From Scleropages formosus (Eukaryota; Chordata; Actinopteri; Osteoglossiformes; Osteoglossidae), in the NCBI RefSeq assembly GCF_900964775.1, contig NC_041827.1:16178707-16242706 (forward strand): 64,000 nt of DNA. The letters are read 5' to 3'. A program made the position numbers and the translations under genes. Of this stretch, positions 12,028 to 41,000 are shown one piece after another. A model generated the notes under the pieces. The model worked only from the letters and a program-made list of their open reading frames with translations. It did not search any database and was not told where the DNA came from. How positions within the stretch are numbered: position 1 is the first letter of the stretch; each line of letters begins with the position of its first letter.

Positions 12028-12441
12028 ATGTCTCTGCCAAAGCCTGTTATGAGAGGACTTCTTGGAAAGCGTTTGAGGCTTCACTTACCCCTTGCTTTTG
12101 CTTTTGCTTTGACTTGTGCTGCTGCTGTTAAGGTTGGAAAGAACACAATTCTTTAAAATGAAATGAGTGTATAGATTGAGATGCAACACAAGTCTTTTGA
12201 ATGCAATTACATCAGACTGCTTGTGCTTAATTGTAATTGTTTTTTGCCCCATGATCCAAGTGACAATATTTACATAAATTAGTAGCCCTTTTTGAAATGC
12301 CATTTTCCCCCTCAGTTTGGAGTCACGGAGCCCAGGAAACGGGCATATGCTGAATTCTACAAAAATTATGATGCCACGAAGGAGTTCAACAACATGAGGG
12401 AAGCTGGTGTGTTTGAGAGTGTCAGGCCTTCTGGGGAGTGA
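12028..12441 (+). CDS. cox6c: Cytochrome c oxidase subunit 6C, 2 coding exons
   Basis: A small nuclear-encoded subunit of mitochondrial complex IV in the inner membrane. Coding exons are 12028-12132 and 12316-12441, giving 76 residues (human 75). The protein starts MSLPKPVMRGLLGKRLR, has one membrane span (about residues 18-35, LHLPLAFAFALTCAAAVK), then FGVTEPRKRAYAEFYKNYDA and ends FESVRPSGE. The R/K-AYA-FY-NYD block is the family signature. The acceptor before exon 1 (TTTACAG at 12017) and the intron borders fit GT/AG. Exon 3 runs into a short 3' UTR with a donor CCT|GTGAGT at 12445; a last non-coding exon follows at 12600. The introns argue against a retrocopy. Human COX6C sits next to STK3, not STK4, so its place here is unusual. 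Confidence 0.92.
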
Positions 12442-12599
12442 ACCTGTGAGTGGTCTCAATTTTTTTCTAATAAATTAAATGAGCAAAAATCATCCATTTC
12501 AAGAATCAGTGTGGAGAAACATCAAGTGCTTAGAATCTGTGATCAAAAAAATAACTGTATAATGGGGGGAAAAATAATTAGCTTTTGTGTCTCTTCTAG

Positions 12600-12705
12600 G
12601 TATGAACACCCATTCCTGATGTATCCTCTGTCCACCTTCAGAATGTGACATGTTGACCAGTTGGCATTCTTATGTGCTCCTAATAAATCCAACCAATTAA
12701 ACTTA
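12600..12705 (+). other. cox6c: Predicted 3' UTR exon and poly(A) signal of cox6c
   Basis: Acceptor TCTCTTCTAG ends at 12599. The exon has no long frame and carries AATAAA at 12682-12687. This matches the donor at 12445 just after the cox6c stop codon. Transcript end inferred about 20 bp after the signal. Confidence 0.6.
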
Positions 12706-13264
12706 TGTTTAATATGATTTGTATTCACCTGCTGTCTTTGGTTTCCAAAAAAAAAATCCAGAAACAATAGTTTAATTATCACTTTTATTCATATAGCTGA
12801 TATTTTCATCTAGGACAGATTGATTTTAAACCATATTTTACATCTTGGGTAAAAGGCGAAAAATGTGTAGGTCTGTAGTGCATAATATACGACTTCGCAG
12901 TTTCTATGGCATAATGGAATGTTTATACATATTTGCAAAGTGTTTTAAGCAGTCATTCCCTCTTGGTTGTCACTGGTCGCTACTTATAATTGGGAAGGAT
13001 TGCTGTAAATCATAATTCCAGCAGTAGGTCAGGATGGGGGTATTGGTTTGGTGATTGTGCTGCTTCGAACAGAATGCTGAAAACATGCAGACGCCTATTG
13101 CGTCCTCTCACGAGACTGTCCATAAGGAAATGTTTATACCTTTTGCTAAATCCAGTGTGTGCCCAGAAGCCCACACAGGAGAAAACAAACATAAGCTTTA
13201 AAAATTCAAGGGCTGAATATTACAGGTTCATAGCCATACAGTATTTCATTATAATTCTTTTGAT

Positions 13265-13980
13265 GTCAAGAACAGCAGTCTGAATCTCCTTGGTTCAAAT
13301 CCTTGCCCCTTGTGTAGTACCATTGATCAAGGTACTTATCCTGAATTTATAGAGGAAAACATTCTCCAGCTGTAGAAATGGGTAGAGAAGTAACATTGCA
13401 GTTATTTAGCATTGTAAGTCATTGGACAAAGGTATCAGTAATATGGAAGTTCTCTAAAGCATCTCTGATTTTTGACTTTCTATTGTAATTTTGAGTCATA
13501 ACTCATTTGTATGAGAACTGAAGGAACAAAATGTCAGTTAGTGAAAAGAAAAGGGCACGTTGTGACCTTGGAAGGTTGAACACTGGACATTAAGTACAAC
13601 CAGAGAGGTAAAAAAAGGCCTTGAAAATCTTCTGTTTGCTTCTGACATATAGAGTTGGTGTTATGTATTATCACAATGATAAATGTGGATTCACCTGATG
13701 TGGACGTGAAGGGGAAAGCTAGTACTGTAGTGGTTAGTGCTACTGCCTCTGGATCCACCAGTTGCTGGTTTGATCCCTAGCTGTAGTACATATGGGCAAG
13801 ATACTTACCCTAAATTGCTCTAGAAAAATTGGCTGAGAGATATGTTGGTTTGGAGAAAAGCATCTGCTAAATGAATAAATGTAAAATTAGCCAGCTGTAT
13901 AAATGGGTAAATAACTGTAGTCTTAAAATAAGTTGCTTTTGAGAAAAGCATCAGCTAAATGAATAAAAGTAATGTAAGTG
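13265..13980 (+). repeat. SINE-B copies, two or three in a row
   Basis: A diverged copy lies at about 13265-13445 (TTGATCAAGGTACTTATCC, GCATTGTAAGTCATTGGACA). A clearer copy lies at 13715-13890 (GTACTGTAGTGGTTAGTGCT, AGTTGCTGGTTTGATCCC, tail GCATCTGCTAAATGAATAAA). It is followed at once by a second tail half ending near 13980 (CAGCTGTATAAATGGGTAAA, CATCAGCTAAATGAATAAAA). The double tail suggests one copy inserted into another or an internal duplication. Confidence 0.75.
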
Positions 13981-14239
13981 GAAAGATGCAGCCAGTGATA
14001 TTACTGTTTACCCAGGAATGGATGGAACTGCTACAGTAACAAAACATTTATTGTACATGTTTCAGCATTGTGGCTGGCTGTTGACAAATAATCATGTAGC
14101 ACATGTAAAGGAGTATGTAACAAAAAGCTGGAGGGTCCTGCAGTTATTAAGGATGGAGCCTTTTAACCTGAATTAGACTTTTTAACCTGTAGTCCCATCA
14201 GCAGGGTTCTTAATGTGAAATTCTGCATTAGAAATGTCT

Positions 14240-14425
14240 GTCCCACACACATTGTTAGAAGCCACTTGTCCCAAGCAGGGTCACAGCAAACCAGAGCCTA
14301 ATCCCAGCAACACAAGGCACAAAGCTGGAGGGGGAGGGGACACACCCAGGACAGGACACCAGTCCATCACAAGGCAACCCAAGCAGGACTTGAACCCCAG
14401 ACCCAGTGCAACCCAATTTCTGTCC
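14240..14425 (-). repeat. SINE-A, diverged
   Basis: Minus-strand copy: AGCCACTTGTCCCAAGCAGG, ACACACCCAGGACAGGACAC, CAAGCAGGACTTGAACCCCA (B-box complement). CpG sites are mostly decayed to TpG/CpA, so it is older than the copy at 14826-15027. Confidence 0.85.
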
Positions 14426-14439
14426 CTTTGAATAAATTA

Positions 14440-14690
14440 GAGCACATAGTGATCAAGGGCGTGGAATTGTAAACTGAAGGTTGCTGGTTCAAAAACATTC
14501 CTAGTGGCTCTGGTAGTATGCTTCTGCATGGTACTTGATTGGCTTTACTAAAATACCTGGGTAAAGCAGTAGGCTATACTCTGAAGGTCCCAGGTTCAAA
14601 TCCCACTTCTGCTGTAATACCCCTCATCAACGTACTTCCCCTGAATTGATACAATAAGAATGGCCTGCTGCATAAATTGGTGAATCAATT
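14440..14690 (+). repeat. Decayed SINE-B copies
   Basis: Two partial B-box regions (GAAGGTTGCTGGTTCAAAAA and AGGTCCCAGGTTCAAATCCC) are followed by CAACGTACTTCCCCTGAATT and GCATAAATTGGTGAATCAAT. Likely two overlapping old copies. Confidence 0.6.
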
Positions 14691-14825
14691 TTATGTTGAT
14701 TGCGAATGGCCTCGGAACAGCTAAGACTGAAAATGGTATGTGCAAAGCGAGCGCCCCCTGTAGTTCACAAGGTGTTAGCGCGCAGCCTCAAAGCATTAAT
14801 ACAACACATGGTGATAGTAACAATA

Positions 14826-15027
14826 TGCACGCGCTTGCTGAAGCCGCTTGTCCCAGTCGGGGTCGCAGCGAGCTGGAGCCTAACCCAGCAACGCAGGGCT
14901 GGGGGGGGGGGGACACACCCAGGACAGAATGCCAGTCCATCGCAAGGCACCCCAAGCGGGCCTCGAACCCCAGACCCACCAGGGAGCAGGACCCGGTGAA
15001 ACCCACTGCACCACTGCACCCCTCTAG
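14826..15027 (-). repeat. SINE-A
   Basis: Minus-strand copy with GAAGCCGCTTGTCCCAGTCG, a poly-G run near 14900-14911, ACACACCCAGGACAGAATGC, GCGGGCCTCGAACCCCAGAC (B-box complement) and an A-box complement near CCACTGCACCACTGCACCCC. Confidence 0.88.
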
Positions 15028-15239
15028 CAACAATACAACAAAAAGAAAAAGAAAATAGAAATAGAAAAAAAAAGAGAACAATCATACAATAAGTCATGGA
15101 AAAACAGTTACAGGTTACAATTTAAATAAAAATAGTGAGGGATTTACAAAGTTGTAATTGCTTTTTATACGTAGAGTTCCAGACAGTAATAATCATGTAC
15201 TGTTTGATGTGAGAGTGCCAAAAAATCAGGTTTCTTAGC

Positions 15240-15766
15240 GAATGTGCATTCCTGGATATTACACTTGGTGAGCGCGCCACCTGTCTTTGTTCGCGGCATC
15301 TCGCGGTGACCCCGCCCTCGCGACACAGCGTCAGTTTCAGAGGCACTTCCGGTCCCCGCTGTCAGCCACGCGGAAGCGCGAGGAAGCGGGGCAGAACGAG
15401 GCGGGGAAGGGGTAAAAAAAGAAAGAAAAGAAGAAGAGGAAAGAGGGCGAAGGAGCGGAAAGAAGGCCGAGGAGGGAGTGCGAATGAATCGGTGAAGGAA
15501 ACATGGAGCTCAAGTGAACTAGACGCGTCTCTTTATTTATTCACGCCTACTTTTAACAACAGCCGCCCTCACAGCGCGGTAAATAACTTACAAAAAAGCA
15601 GCGCGTCCTGGCGGAGTTGAAGCGACGTTGAAAGTGTCTAACCGGCTACCGGTCCGGTGTAGGAAACGGCGGCAGTAAGTAAGTAGCGGGGAGTTCGTCT
15701 CCTCCCACGTGAAGTTCTCCTAGGCAAAACTAAGAAAGTTCGAGAAGAAGAAGTGTGTGGAGAAAC
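15240..15766 (+). promoter_or_regulatory. stk4: stk4 promoter and 5' UTR, CpG-rich
   Basis: GC- and CpG-rich sequence directly before the stk4 ATG, with a purine-rich stretch at 15413-15480. No TATA box, as is usual for a broadly expressed kinase. The transcription start is not resolved. An open frame at 15306-15620 lies within this 5' UTR/promoter and looks like a chance frame in GC-rich DNA. Confidence 0.6.
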
Positions 15767-32705
<16,939 letters not shown>

Positions 32706-33830
32706 GGAGTAGAGATTGACTGGCTGGTTTCAGTGGACTCCTTTCTCTGCTTTCACACTGGAGAAGACGGTGGACCAATTACTGATGGTCCCGAAGCTGC
32801 ACTGTTCGGCTACAGCGCAGCTTTTTTCTGTTGCTCTCTAATACTTGATGAACATCTTTGCAGTGCTGTGAAATGGAACTGGCAAAGTGGCTTATTTTTT
32901 TAAAATCTCTATGCCCTGTTCCAGTTTGAAATGCTTATAGCTCAAAAGTAATTTTATAGTTGATATAGAACCATTTTGGTACTACAACCCTGGGAATTAG
33001 GTTAAGACTGGTACAAATGAACCTGTGCATAGCATTGCAAACTGGACAATGGAAATTTATTTTTAATGTTCATTTTTTAATATAAATATTGTTAGTATGT
33101 TTAAATGTTATTTGGATGTTCAGTTCGACTTTGTAAATTTTGAAATGTAATCTTTTATATTTCTACTGTGTTCTTGTCTTTTGGTACTTTTTTGTTCTAT
33201 AAAGCGATGTTCCAGAATCCAGATGAGTGGAGAATCAGACAGTTGCACTAAAGTGAGGGATTCACTGTAACCACTGCTTTCTGTGTGCTGCCTTGACAAG
33301 ATTATGTGGCTCTACTGAGTGATGCACTAGGGTGGACACTCGTAAATTAATGAACGGGAGCATGATTTAATAAAAGAAGATGCAGGGTAGAAACGAGGCA
33401 TGCAGGTCCGACAAAAAATGTAGCTTTTTTTTTTTTTTTTTTTTTTTGAAACTGTAGTGCACTTGTTTTATTTAATGTTCTTAGGTATTTCATGGCTTTT
33501 ATTCAGGGACTTTACATATTTTGTGTCTTCCATGATTTTGGGGGGAGAAAAAAAAAAAAAAAAGGTTTAGTTGTTGCTGTGAAAGGTTGCTTCTGCCAAG
33601 CACTAATTTGTGTATAAATTAGCAACTCAGGACAGATGTGCTACTCAGGATTTGATGTTCATAACCATAGCAGTCAAGTACAAAAACAAGTGACTCAGTA
33701 CAAATGGCTTAGAATAATCTAACGGTACCTTGGCATTGTGTTTTAAAAGTGACGTTTTTGTATGTTATCTGACTTTACATTAAGGCTGGAAAGATCAATA
33801 TCAATAAAATTTTGTACATCTCCTTAGAGG
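32706..33830 (+). other. stk4: stk4 3' UTR and poly(A) signal
   Basis: Non-coding, AT-rich sequence after the stk4 stop, with poly-T (33424-33447) and poly-A (33548-33562) tracts. AATAAA at 33803-33808 is the best candidate signal, giving a 3' UTR of about 1.1 kb. Confidence 0.65.
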
Positions 33831-34181
33831 ACTTGTTTCATGCCTTTATATGAGTGACCTTAAGACTATGGACTGCATATTTAATTCAATAATGCTGCAT
33901 ATCCTGAATAATGTTCCATTGCATTTTTTTTTTTTCTCTGTAATGTTAATGCAATAATTAATCCTGATGTCATAGCCACTGGAGGAGGTTTTTGTTCTTA
34001 AATGTGAATGAATGACCAAGCTAAAGACATCATTGGTCCTTTTTAAATTCATTCCATAATTCAGAATTTTAAATGTACATTGATGAATGTCTCGCAGAAG
34101 TAATTTATCAGTATTTTAGCCATATGTTTTTTTTCTGTATTAAAGTTTTGGTCACTGTTTTGGATGTGATTGTGTCGTTTC

Positions 34182-34306
34182 TAGGTGGGCAGTTGATAAT
34201 GGAGTTGAGGGTGGCTCTTTCCTGGTGGTGTGTAGACAGCAGCAGGTCTAGAGAGTGGGCTTCTTATTTCCTGCTTTAGTCCTTTTTGGCGTACAGGCTC
34301 CTGTTG
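34182..34306 (+). repeat. 125-bp direct repeat, copy 2 (downstream of stk4)
   Basis: Same sequence as 32263-32387, for example GAGTTGAGGGTGGCTCTTTC and GGTCTAGAGAGTGGGCTTCT in both. Lies about 380 bp past the predicted stk4 poly(A) signal. The flanks of the two copies do not match beyond the 125 bp. Confidence 0.85.
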
Positions 34307-37300
34307 CATCTCCTGTTGCAATAATACTGTCACGTTATTTTCAGATGAGCTTTTCCCCAAACCGTCAGCTTTGTTTTATCAATTGTTCTGCCATTCTTTA
34401 TGAAAGATTTTATGAAAACACATTCAGTGAACAGGTGTAAGGCACTTAAGTACAGTTCTGAAAGACTGAATTTATTTTCTCTTTCTTTTTTATTTGTATT
34501 GCATTATATTTCCTTGACCCATACTTTATGGGCTAAAATAGCCTACAAATAAATTTTTAATGTGATGGCTAAAAATATAATCTCTTGTGCTGCCTTGTAG
34601 GATGGTGTTTATTTCATGCTATGGGTAGAAGACTGTTAAATTAGGAAACAACATCTTCAATTATAAAGCTGCTGTTTGTGTTTTATAAAATATTTTATAC
34701 AGGCTGTCTAGTTTGAATGGAATTTAATGTGTACAGAGCTGACTGCAGATGACTTTCTTTGAAGTATCAAGGAGAATTTTAAGAGAAGAAACTGACATTT
34801 TGTCATCCATTAAATGCAGTTAATGAGTACAATATTTGATTTATATTGTGTTTATACTTTTGGGGATGTGCTTCCCTAAAAGATATTTAGTGCAATTTCT
34901 ATCAGTCTGATTGAAGTTCAAACATACCCCTGTAAACTTTAACTTCTCTCGGCTCTCATGAAACGGGTTCCCATAAAAACCCATACAGTAGCTTATGAAA
35001 ATACAGTATATATACCATTTTCCATGCAACAGCAGCATTGCCTGGTTATTGTTCTTGTGCTTCCACAAAAGGTATTTTATTCACTATCTATGTCTTTTAC
35101 ATTGCAAAGCACGCAACTACTTGTTCTGCAACAAAAAACCTCTATATAGTACTTCCTACTTATCACCTTGACCATCACAATCCTGGATTATAGTAAATAT
35201 ACTATTATAACTAAAATAGGGGATTCAATAATGTTATTAATTCGTTTAGCTGATGCTGTTCTCCGAAGCATCTTACAATGTTAACGTACTTAATTTACCC
35301 ATTCATACAGTGGGGTAACATTTACTGGAGCAATCGAGGGTAATTACCTTGCTCAAGGTTACTGCAACAGGGGTGAGGAATAAAGATTTATTCTTAAGGA
35401 TACACAGCACCTCTAACTGCATATGGTTTGTGTGCTTTGTGTACTGAAAGACATAGATAGTGATCTTGTGTTACGTCTTTACATTATAAACATCTGTAAG
35501 CTAAATTATCAGTGTCTCTAACCAAAGCCTTATGCACTGTGCATCCTTGATAGACTTTATTTTAGTAATGACTGAAATTTATTAAAATGCTAAAATAAGA
35601 TAGAAATAATATTTGATACAAATATAAAATCTTGGGGTTAGCACTGTCATGCATAAAATCCTTTTTTATTTTGGTATGTAAATTAATGAATAAATGAAGC
35701 ACATGAAGAAACAGCAGGTTTTTTTAAAATTAAACTGTATTATACATATGCAAAATGAGAATTATACATTTAATTGAAGCATTACAGGTTAATTAGTTTT
35801 TTTCACACCTGAGACACAGCCATGCAACCTCCCAGCCACAAGTCTGCACACTGTTCATAGTATCTGATTATTCTGGCTGGAATATAGTTCCTATTGAACT
35901 TCACATGAGGGCACAATTCATAGCACAATATAAATTCTTTTACTCAATTTATTGAATAAAATATACCCAAGGACATCCATGTTTCACATGCCTCTGTGTT
36001 AAGAACATGAACTTAATATCTTTTTATCTTGCTTTACCAACATACTTTCATATCTGCTTGACACTGGGGGAAAAAGCATTTTTATCTTTGGTATTACAAA
36101 TTGGTCCCCGTGCTTTGAATGAGGTGAGCTTGTGAACCACAGCTTCCGATGCCTTGCTTTGTATTCACGTGCAAAAATAATTATTTTCAAAGCACCGTTC
36201 CTACTGCAGAGATTACTGTGAGCTTTCTCAGTGTCCAAGCTATTGGTTGTCTGCTGAAGGTAACTAAACCGCAGAGAAATCACAAAATCCTCCGATGTGA
36301 CGACGACGATAAAATGCAACAATGCTGAAAAATGGCATAGATAAGTAGACTGATACAGGAGTCCCTGTCTAACACTTTTTATCTGACAGTAATGAGAGGA
36401 TAAAGATAATGTCTCAGCCTTGACCGTGGTGAAGAAACTTGGCAAAGAGATGCTGAGTAGCTGCCTTTGATAAATGGCTGGAAGACCAGATAATACAGGA
36501 AAACAGCAGTTGCTTCAATGAAAATACACTTAAAGAGGGAACAAGTAACTGTGGCACAGATAAATGTAATAGATCATGTTTACATAACACTGATTCCTTA
36601 AAGCTTTAAAAAACAAACCAGAAAGAATACGACCTCCATTCTCTTTTATGCGTAGTATGAATGAATGGTACTTGATGGAGGGCAGAAATGATAGAACTGC
36701 TTCACATTACAACTTAACAGCGATACTTGAAATGGTCAGTAAATTCCTGTAGGGAAAGGTTTTGGTTTCAGTAAGAGGTATGAATCCCAGAATGTTCCAG
36801 GAATACAGCTTATGTTACACTTAATGTGGCCCGAGGCAGGAGACACCTCTCAGCAGCACTGTTTCAAAGCGAGTGTAAAAAGCACTGGGGGGGGGGTGGA
36901 AGTCTACATTACTGAATGAGAAATACGGCAGGGTGAGAAATACTGCTCAACATAACACCCTCTTTAACATAAAGAGAGGTGAACGTGGCAACATTATCAA
37001 CACAAACATCTGAAATATGATTAGAAAAATGTTTAAATGCATACATTTTAACAGTGAAAACCTTTTTTTTTTTTTTGCACTATTCAGTGAAATAGCAGAC
37101 TGGAGTGAAGCCTTATTGGTCAACTAAGATGGAAAACAGCAAAGGGTAATTAAATCTGTAAACGAATCCCCCGCAAGCCTGAAACCCCTGTCTCAAATTG
37201 CCCATTTTATTTACCACACCAGTGCCGCTGCTGCTCCATGACTGTTACAAGAGCCCTCCAGTCAAGTATGCTCCATTTGTGGCTATTTCTTCTACTTAAG

Positions 37301-37500
37301 CGTACTACTCCAAATGCTATGTCAATAAATAATTTGTTGCTATTTATGTCAGCTAAATACAATTACATCATCATAGGGTTTCCAGTCTTTGCAAGAGCTA
37401 CCGTAAGGGTCCCCACTGTCAATTTTACATGCTTTGCAGAACATGGTCGTATATATTTTAACATGTTAGTACAGTAATATAATGATACGGATATTGGCTC
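34307..37500. other. Intergenic region between convergent stk4 and kcns1
   Basis: AT-rich. Contains a SINE-B (35235-35420). The longest frame (36445-35999, minus, 148 codons) has no recognisable domain and is probably chance or distal kcns1 3' UTR. A minus-strand AATAAA also lies near 35946. No RNA gene seen. Confidence 0.5.
35235..35420 (-). repeat. SINE-B, diverged
   Basis: Minus strand: ATTCGTTTAGCTGATGCTGT, CATCTTACAATGTTAACGTA, TTACCTTGCTCAAGGTTACT, CAGCACCTCTAACTGC. Head incomplete. Confidence 0.75.
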
Positions 37501-38097
37501 CTACAGTGAGAAAATTGTGAGCTTTATTTTTCTGGCATCTTCAGACTGATGTTGATCAAACCCATCTTTCCTATTTGTATAAGTTTGAAATCTGGGCTGT
37601 AATTCAAAGTGTCAAAGCTGTTAAAGAGCATTCTGCACTGGAACCCCCACCCCCCAACTTCTCTTACATTCAATCCCACTAAAGTTACTAGATGACACTT
37701 GTAAGACAAAACCGATCTTTCAGAGAGTATCCGGTTCCTGATGCACTGCGTAACAGCATTCATAAGCTCTCCAGCAGGGTGGTAAATCTGATGGTTTTGA
37801 GTAGGAGTGGATGCAGCATGGCTGCAGAGGTGAGAGTTGAAGAGACTGAAAAGGGATGTCATGCTTCCAAAAGCATTCATCACAGCACATTCAGTTCTCA
37901 AACAAGTTCTCCAGATTCCAACTGCTTTCATACCTTTGGAGTAGAGCTACTGTGATCTTATTCACGAACCTCAAAAGTGCTATTACCAAAGTTTTATCTT
38001 ACTATTAGCTGTGAAACAGAGCATCCAGTGTCCCTGAATCTTTCTTTGGAGACACTGAGGAGGGGTTCCCGGTTCAGAGTTAGCATGGTGCCTTCCT
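37500..38097 (-). other. kcns1: kcns1 proximal 3' UTR
   Basis: Directly after the kcns1 stop (minus strand). A minus-strand AATAAA is visible as TTTATT at 37523-37528, the nearest plausible poly(A) signal. Longer transcripts using signals near 35946 are possible. Confidence 0.5.
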
Positions 38098-41000
38098 TCA
38101 TACAACAGAGAACCTCCTCTCCCAGGGAAGTGGGTGATCAACATAGCTATAATTCACCACTCCTCCCTCATCTTCCCTGTCCTGCCCCACTTCCATGTCC
38201 TCCTCCAGGTCCTCCAAGCACTGACTGTCCCCTTCGGACCCGGCATCCACCTCAACCTGCGGGGCTATGGACCTCTTCTTGTTGCTGTTGCGCACGGAGG
38301 CCTCCAGAGCCTTCTGCTTCCGGTAGAAGTGGGAGAATTTGTTGAAGATGATGGTGATGGGCAGAGCCACCACCAGGGTCCCACCCAGGATGCAGCCGGA
38401 GGCAGCAAGCTTGCCGGCCACAGTGACAGGGACCACATCGCCATAGCCCACAGTGGTCATGCTGACAGTGCCCCACCACCAGCAGGCCGGGATGGTATCC
38501 AGCCCCACGTCCTCCTCGTACTCAGCGGTGTAGGCCATACCTGAGAACACCGACACACCCACTGCCAGGTATAGCAGGAGGATGCCCACTTCCCGGTAGC
38601 TGTGCTGCAGAAACAGAGATGTCATGAAGATGCTGGGCCAGACAGTTAGCGTCTATCTCTCCAACTATTACATAAAATCTAATCAACAACAAAAAGGACT
38701 TTGTGATTAATGAAAACTCAAGTGGTACAAGAAGGTCAGCTGTAGAAATTCTTAACATATATCCAGACTAGAAGATGAGAAACATTGCCTTTGAGAACAA
38801 GGACGAAGTGAACGGGCAAGAACTGGACAATGTGAGGAAGGTGCGCAAACCCCTAGAGCTGTGGTAGAGGTTTGCCCTGAGCTGTCCTCCAGCTCTTCCA
38901 CGAGGCAGCCTGGGCTTCCTCACGTGTTTTCCCCTGTCTTCTACGCAACCAGGCGCAACCACAGACCAGCTTAATGGAACAGGTTAAAGGGTTCCACAAA
39001 ATATCAAAATAGAAGCCTCCCAGCAGAGCTCTGAAACATTTATCTCACTATATAGACCCTCAGATGTGAAAGATTTTTTTTAGAAAAATTATACCAGTGA
39101 ATTGGGGGGGTGGAAGAAAGTCTGTCATAATACCACAAAAATTACTTCAGTGCAGAATAGGGCACCTTGTATTCAAAACCCAGCAGCATCTAGGAAAGGC
39201 AAGGTCTGAAGTTCAAGCTGTATGTTTTTGTTCATCGTTTGAAATACACAACTCATAGACATCCTTGAAGAAATTACAAGTGCAGTCACTGGCTGGCTAA
39301 CATCAGGGTTTGGCAATGAACCAACGTTCATAACCGCACTTATCTGCGAACGACATCACTGGGAGACAGTTGGGAAATGACGATATATAATTATTTCAAT
39401 AAAAATTTCCTCACAGATGCCTCCTCCAAAAGGAATCATGGTATATCCACATGTTTAACATACCACTGTTGGGTTTGAAATGGGGGTGTTTCTTCAGTAG
39501 CTGCGGTGAATATTTATTATTGCAGCTTTGGTCGTAGACATGAACAGTAACAAAGTGGGCATTAGTGAACATGGTCCAAAAATTGGATGGCGGTTAAAGT
39601 ACACCATCCTTGATCATATGACGTTAACTGCAAATATGTATGACAAATTTTATTACAGGTTAAAACAACAATTACCCAGATGATTCTAAAAGTTCAAGAC
39701 ACAAACCGCTCTTGTCACCGTTACTCTCAAGGCTGTTTGGGCTCACTGTACGAATGCAATGGGAGTTTGTATGCTCTGCAGCTGATGCAGATGAGGGCAG
39801 TGCTCATCATTTATTTATTTCTCGTTTGCTGTTTGCATCCCTAACAGTCCTTGCAGCAGGCAAGCGTTCTCCTGAATCACAGGTACCATTCTGTCCATCA
39901 GCAAGTACAAAGACAACATCCTGTCTCAATCCGTTCATGATGTTGATGCGACAGAATGCTTCCACCTGTCAACGTCTCACAGCCTTCTACATAATTATTG
40001 TAAATAACATAAAAAACCTATTTCCCAAGAGATATCTGGCCGAGTTAGCAGCGTCATGCATAGTTTCGATGTATACAACACAACGCTTCAAGACAAAAGC
40101 AACGAGTACCTCGGCTGCTTATCTCTGACACCTAAGGACCTGTTTAACAGTGTTCGTAGTCAGCATTTGTCCTCTCTACAGGAAAATGTCACATCATCAG
40201 AGTAATCGCCCTTGACACCATGATACTGCAGACTTACGACAGCACATTGATTCAGAGAAGCACTTATATCAGGTCTACATCGGTAAATGTTCACGTGTCC
40301 TACAGAGAAGACCAGGGTTTGAGTCTCCAATGTGCTGCACACAGAGTTTGTGGCTGCACCTTACACGTTGCTCTCTGCCAAGTGTGTTACATTGCTGGAT
40401 GAAGGCTGCAGCTTCAACAGAGCAAGGAGTCTGGTGGCTCCAAACTTACACGCATCAGAGTTGGAAATGCCATCGTATTTCATGGTGGACATATTAGTAT
40501 AAACCTAATATGAGTTTCACAACCCAATGTGTGAATCCATCCTTCTTGTTTAAGTATATGTGTAGCACGGGAATTTGATTTATTTGAATAATCCTGCTGA
40601 TCATAATTTGTCTATCCTGAGTTTTGTGCACCTACTCACGCGATGAACATCGGTGGATGAAGTGGAAAGAAACAAACAAGGTCTACTTAAGAATCACACG
40701 TCTGCAGTTATGTCTCTCTTTCTCCTAATGTAATGCACAAATTGTATTTTCTCCGAGATGTACGTCGCTTTGGAGAAAAGCATCTGCTAAATGAATAAAT
40801 GTAAATGTAATCCTGTCAACTGGTGTCACCACTCTGCCACAACTTTCAGCTGTGGCCACAGTTCAGGCTCTTGATTCAGGTTCTGGAATAATGATCTGGA
40901 AAGGGATTGGAACCTTATTATCTGCAGGCCATCATCATCCCCTACATCACTGCCAACAGCAGCTGCACATTTGAAAGTGCCAACCATCTGGCACCATCGT

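Noticed and set aside
15306-15620. 104-codon basic frame in GC-rich DNA
   Set aside because: Lies in the stk4 promoter/5' UTR; arginine/lysine repeats come from a purine-rich tract and no family is recognised.
35999-36445. 148-codon minus-strand frame
   Set aside because: No domain, signal or conservation pattern; it lies in probable intergenic or distal kcns1 3' UTR sequence.
37977-38345. 122-codon proline-rich plus-strand frame
   Set aside because: Antisense to the kcns1 C-terminal exon and 3' UTR.
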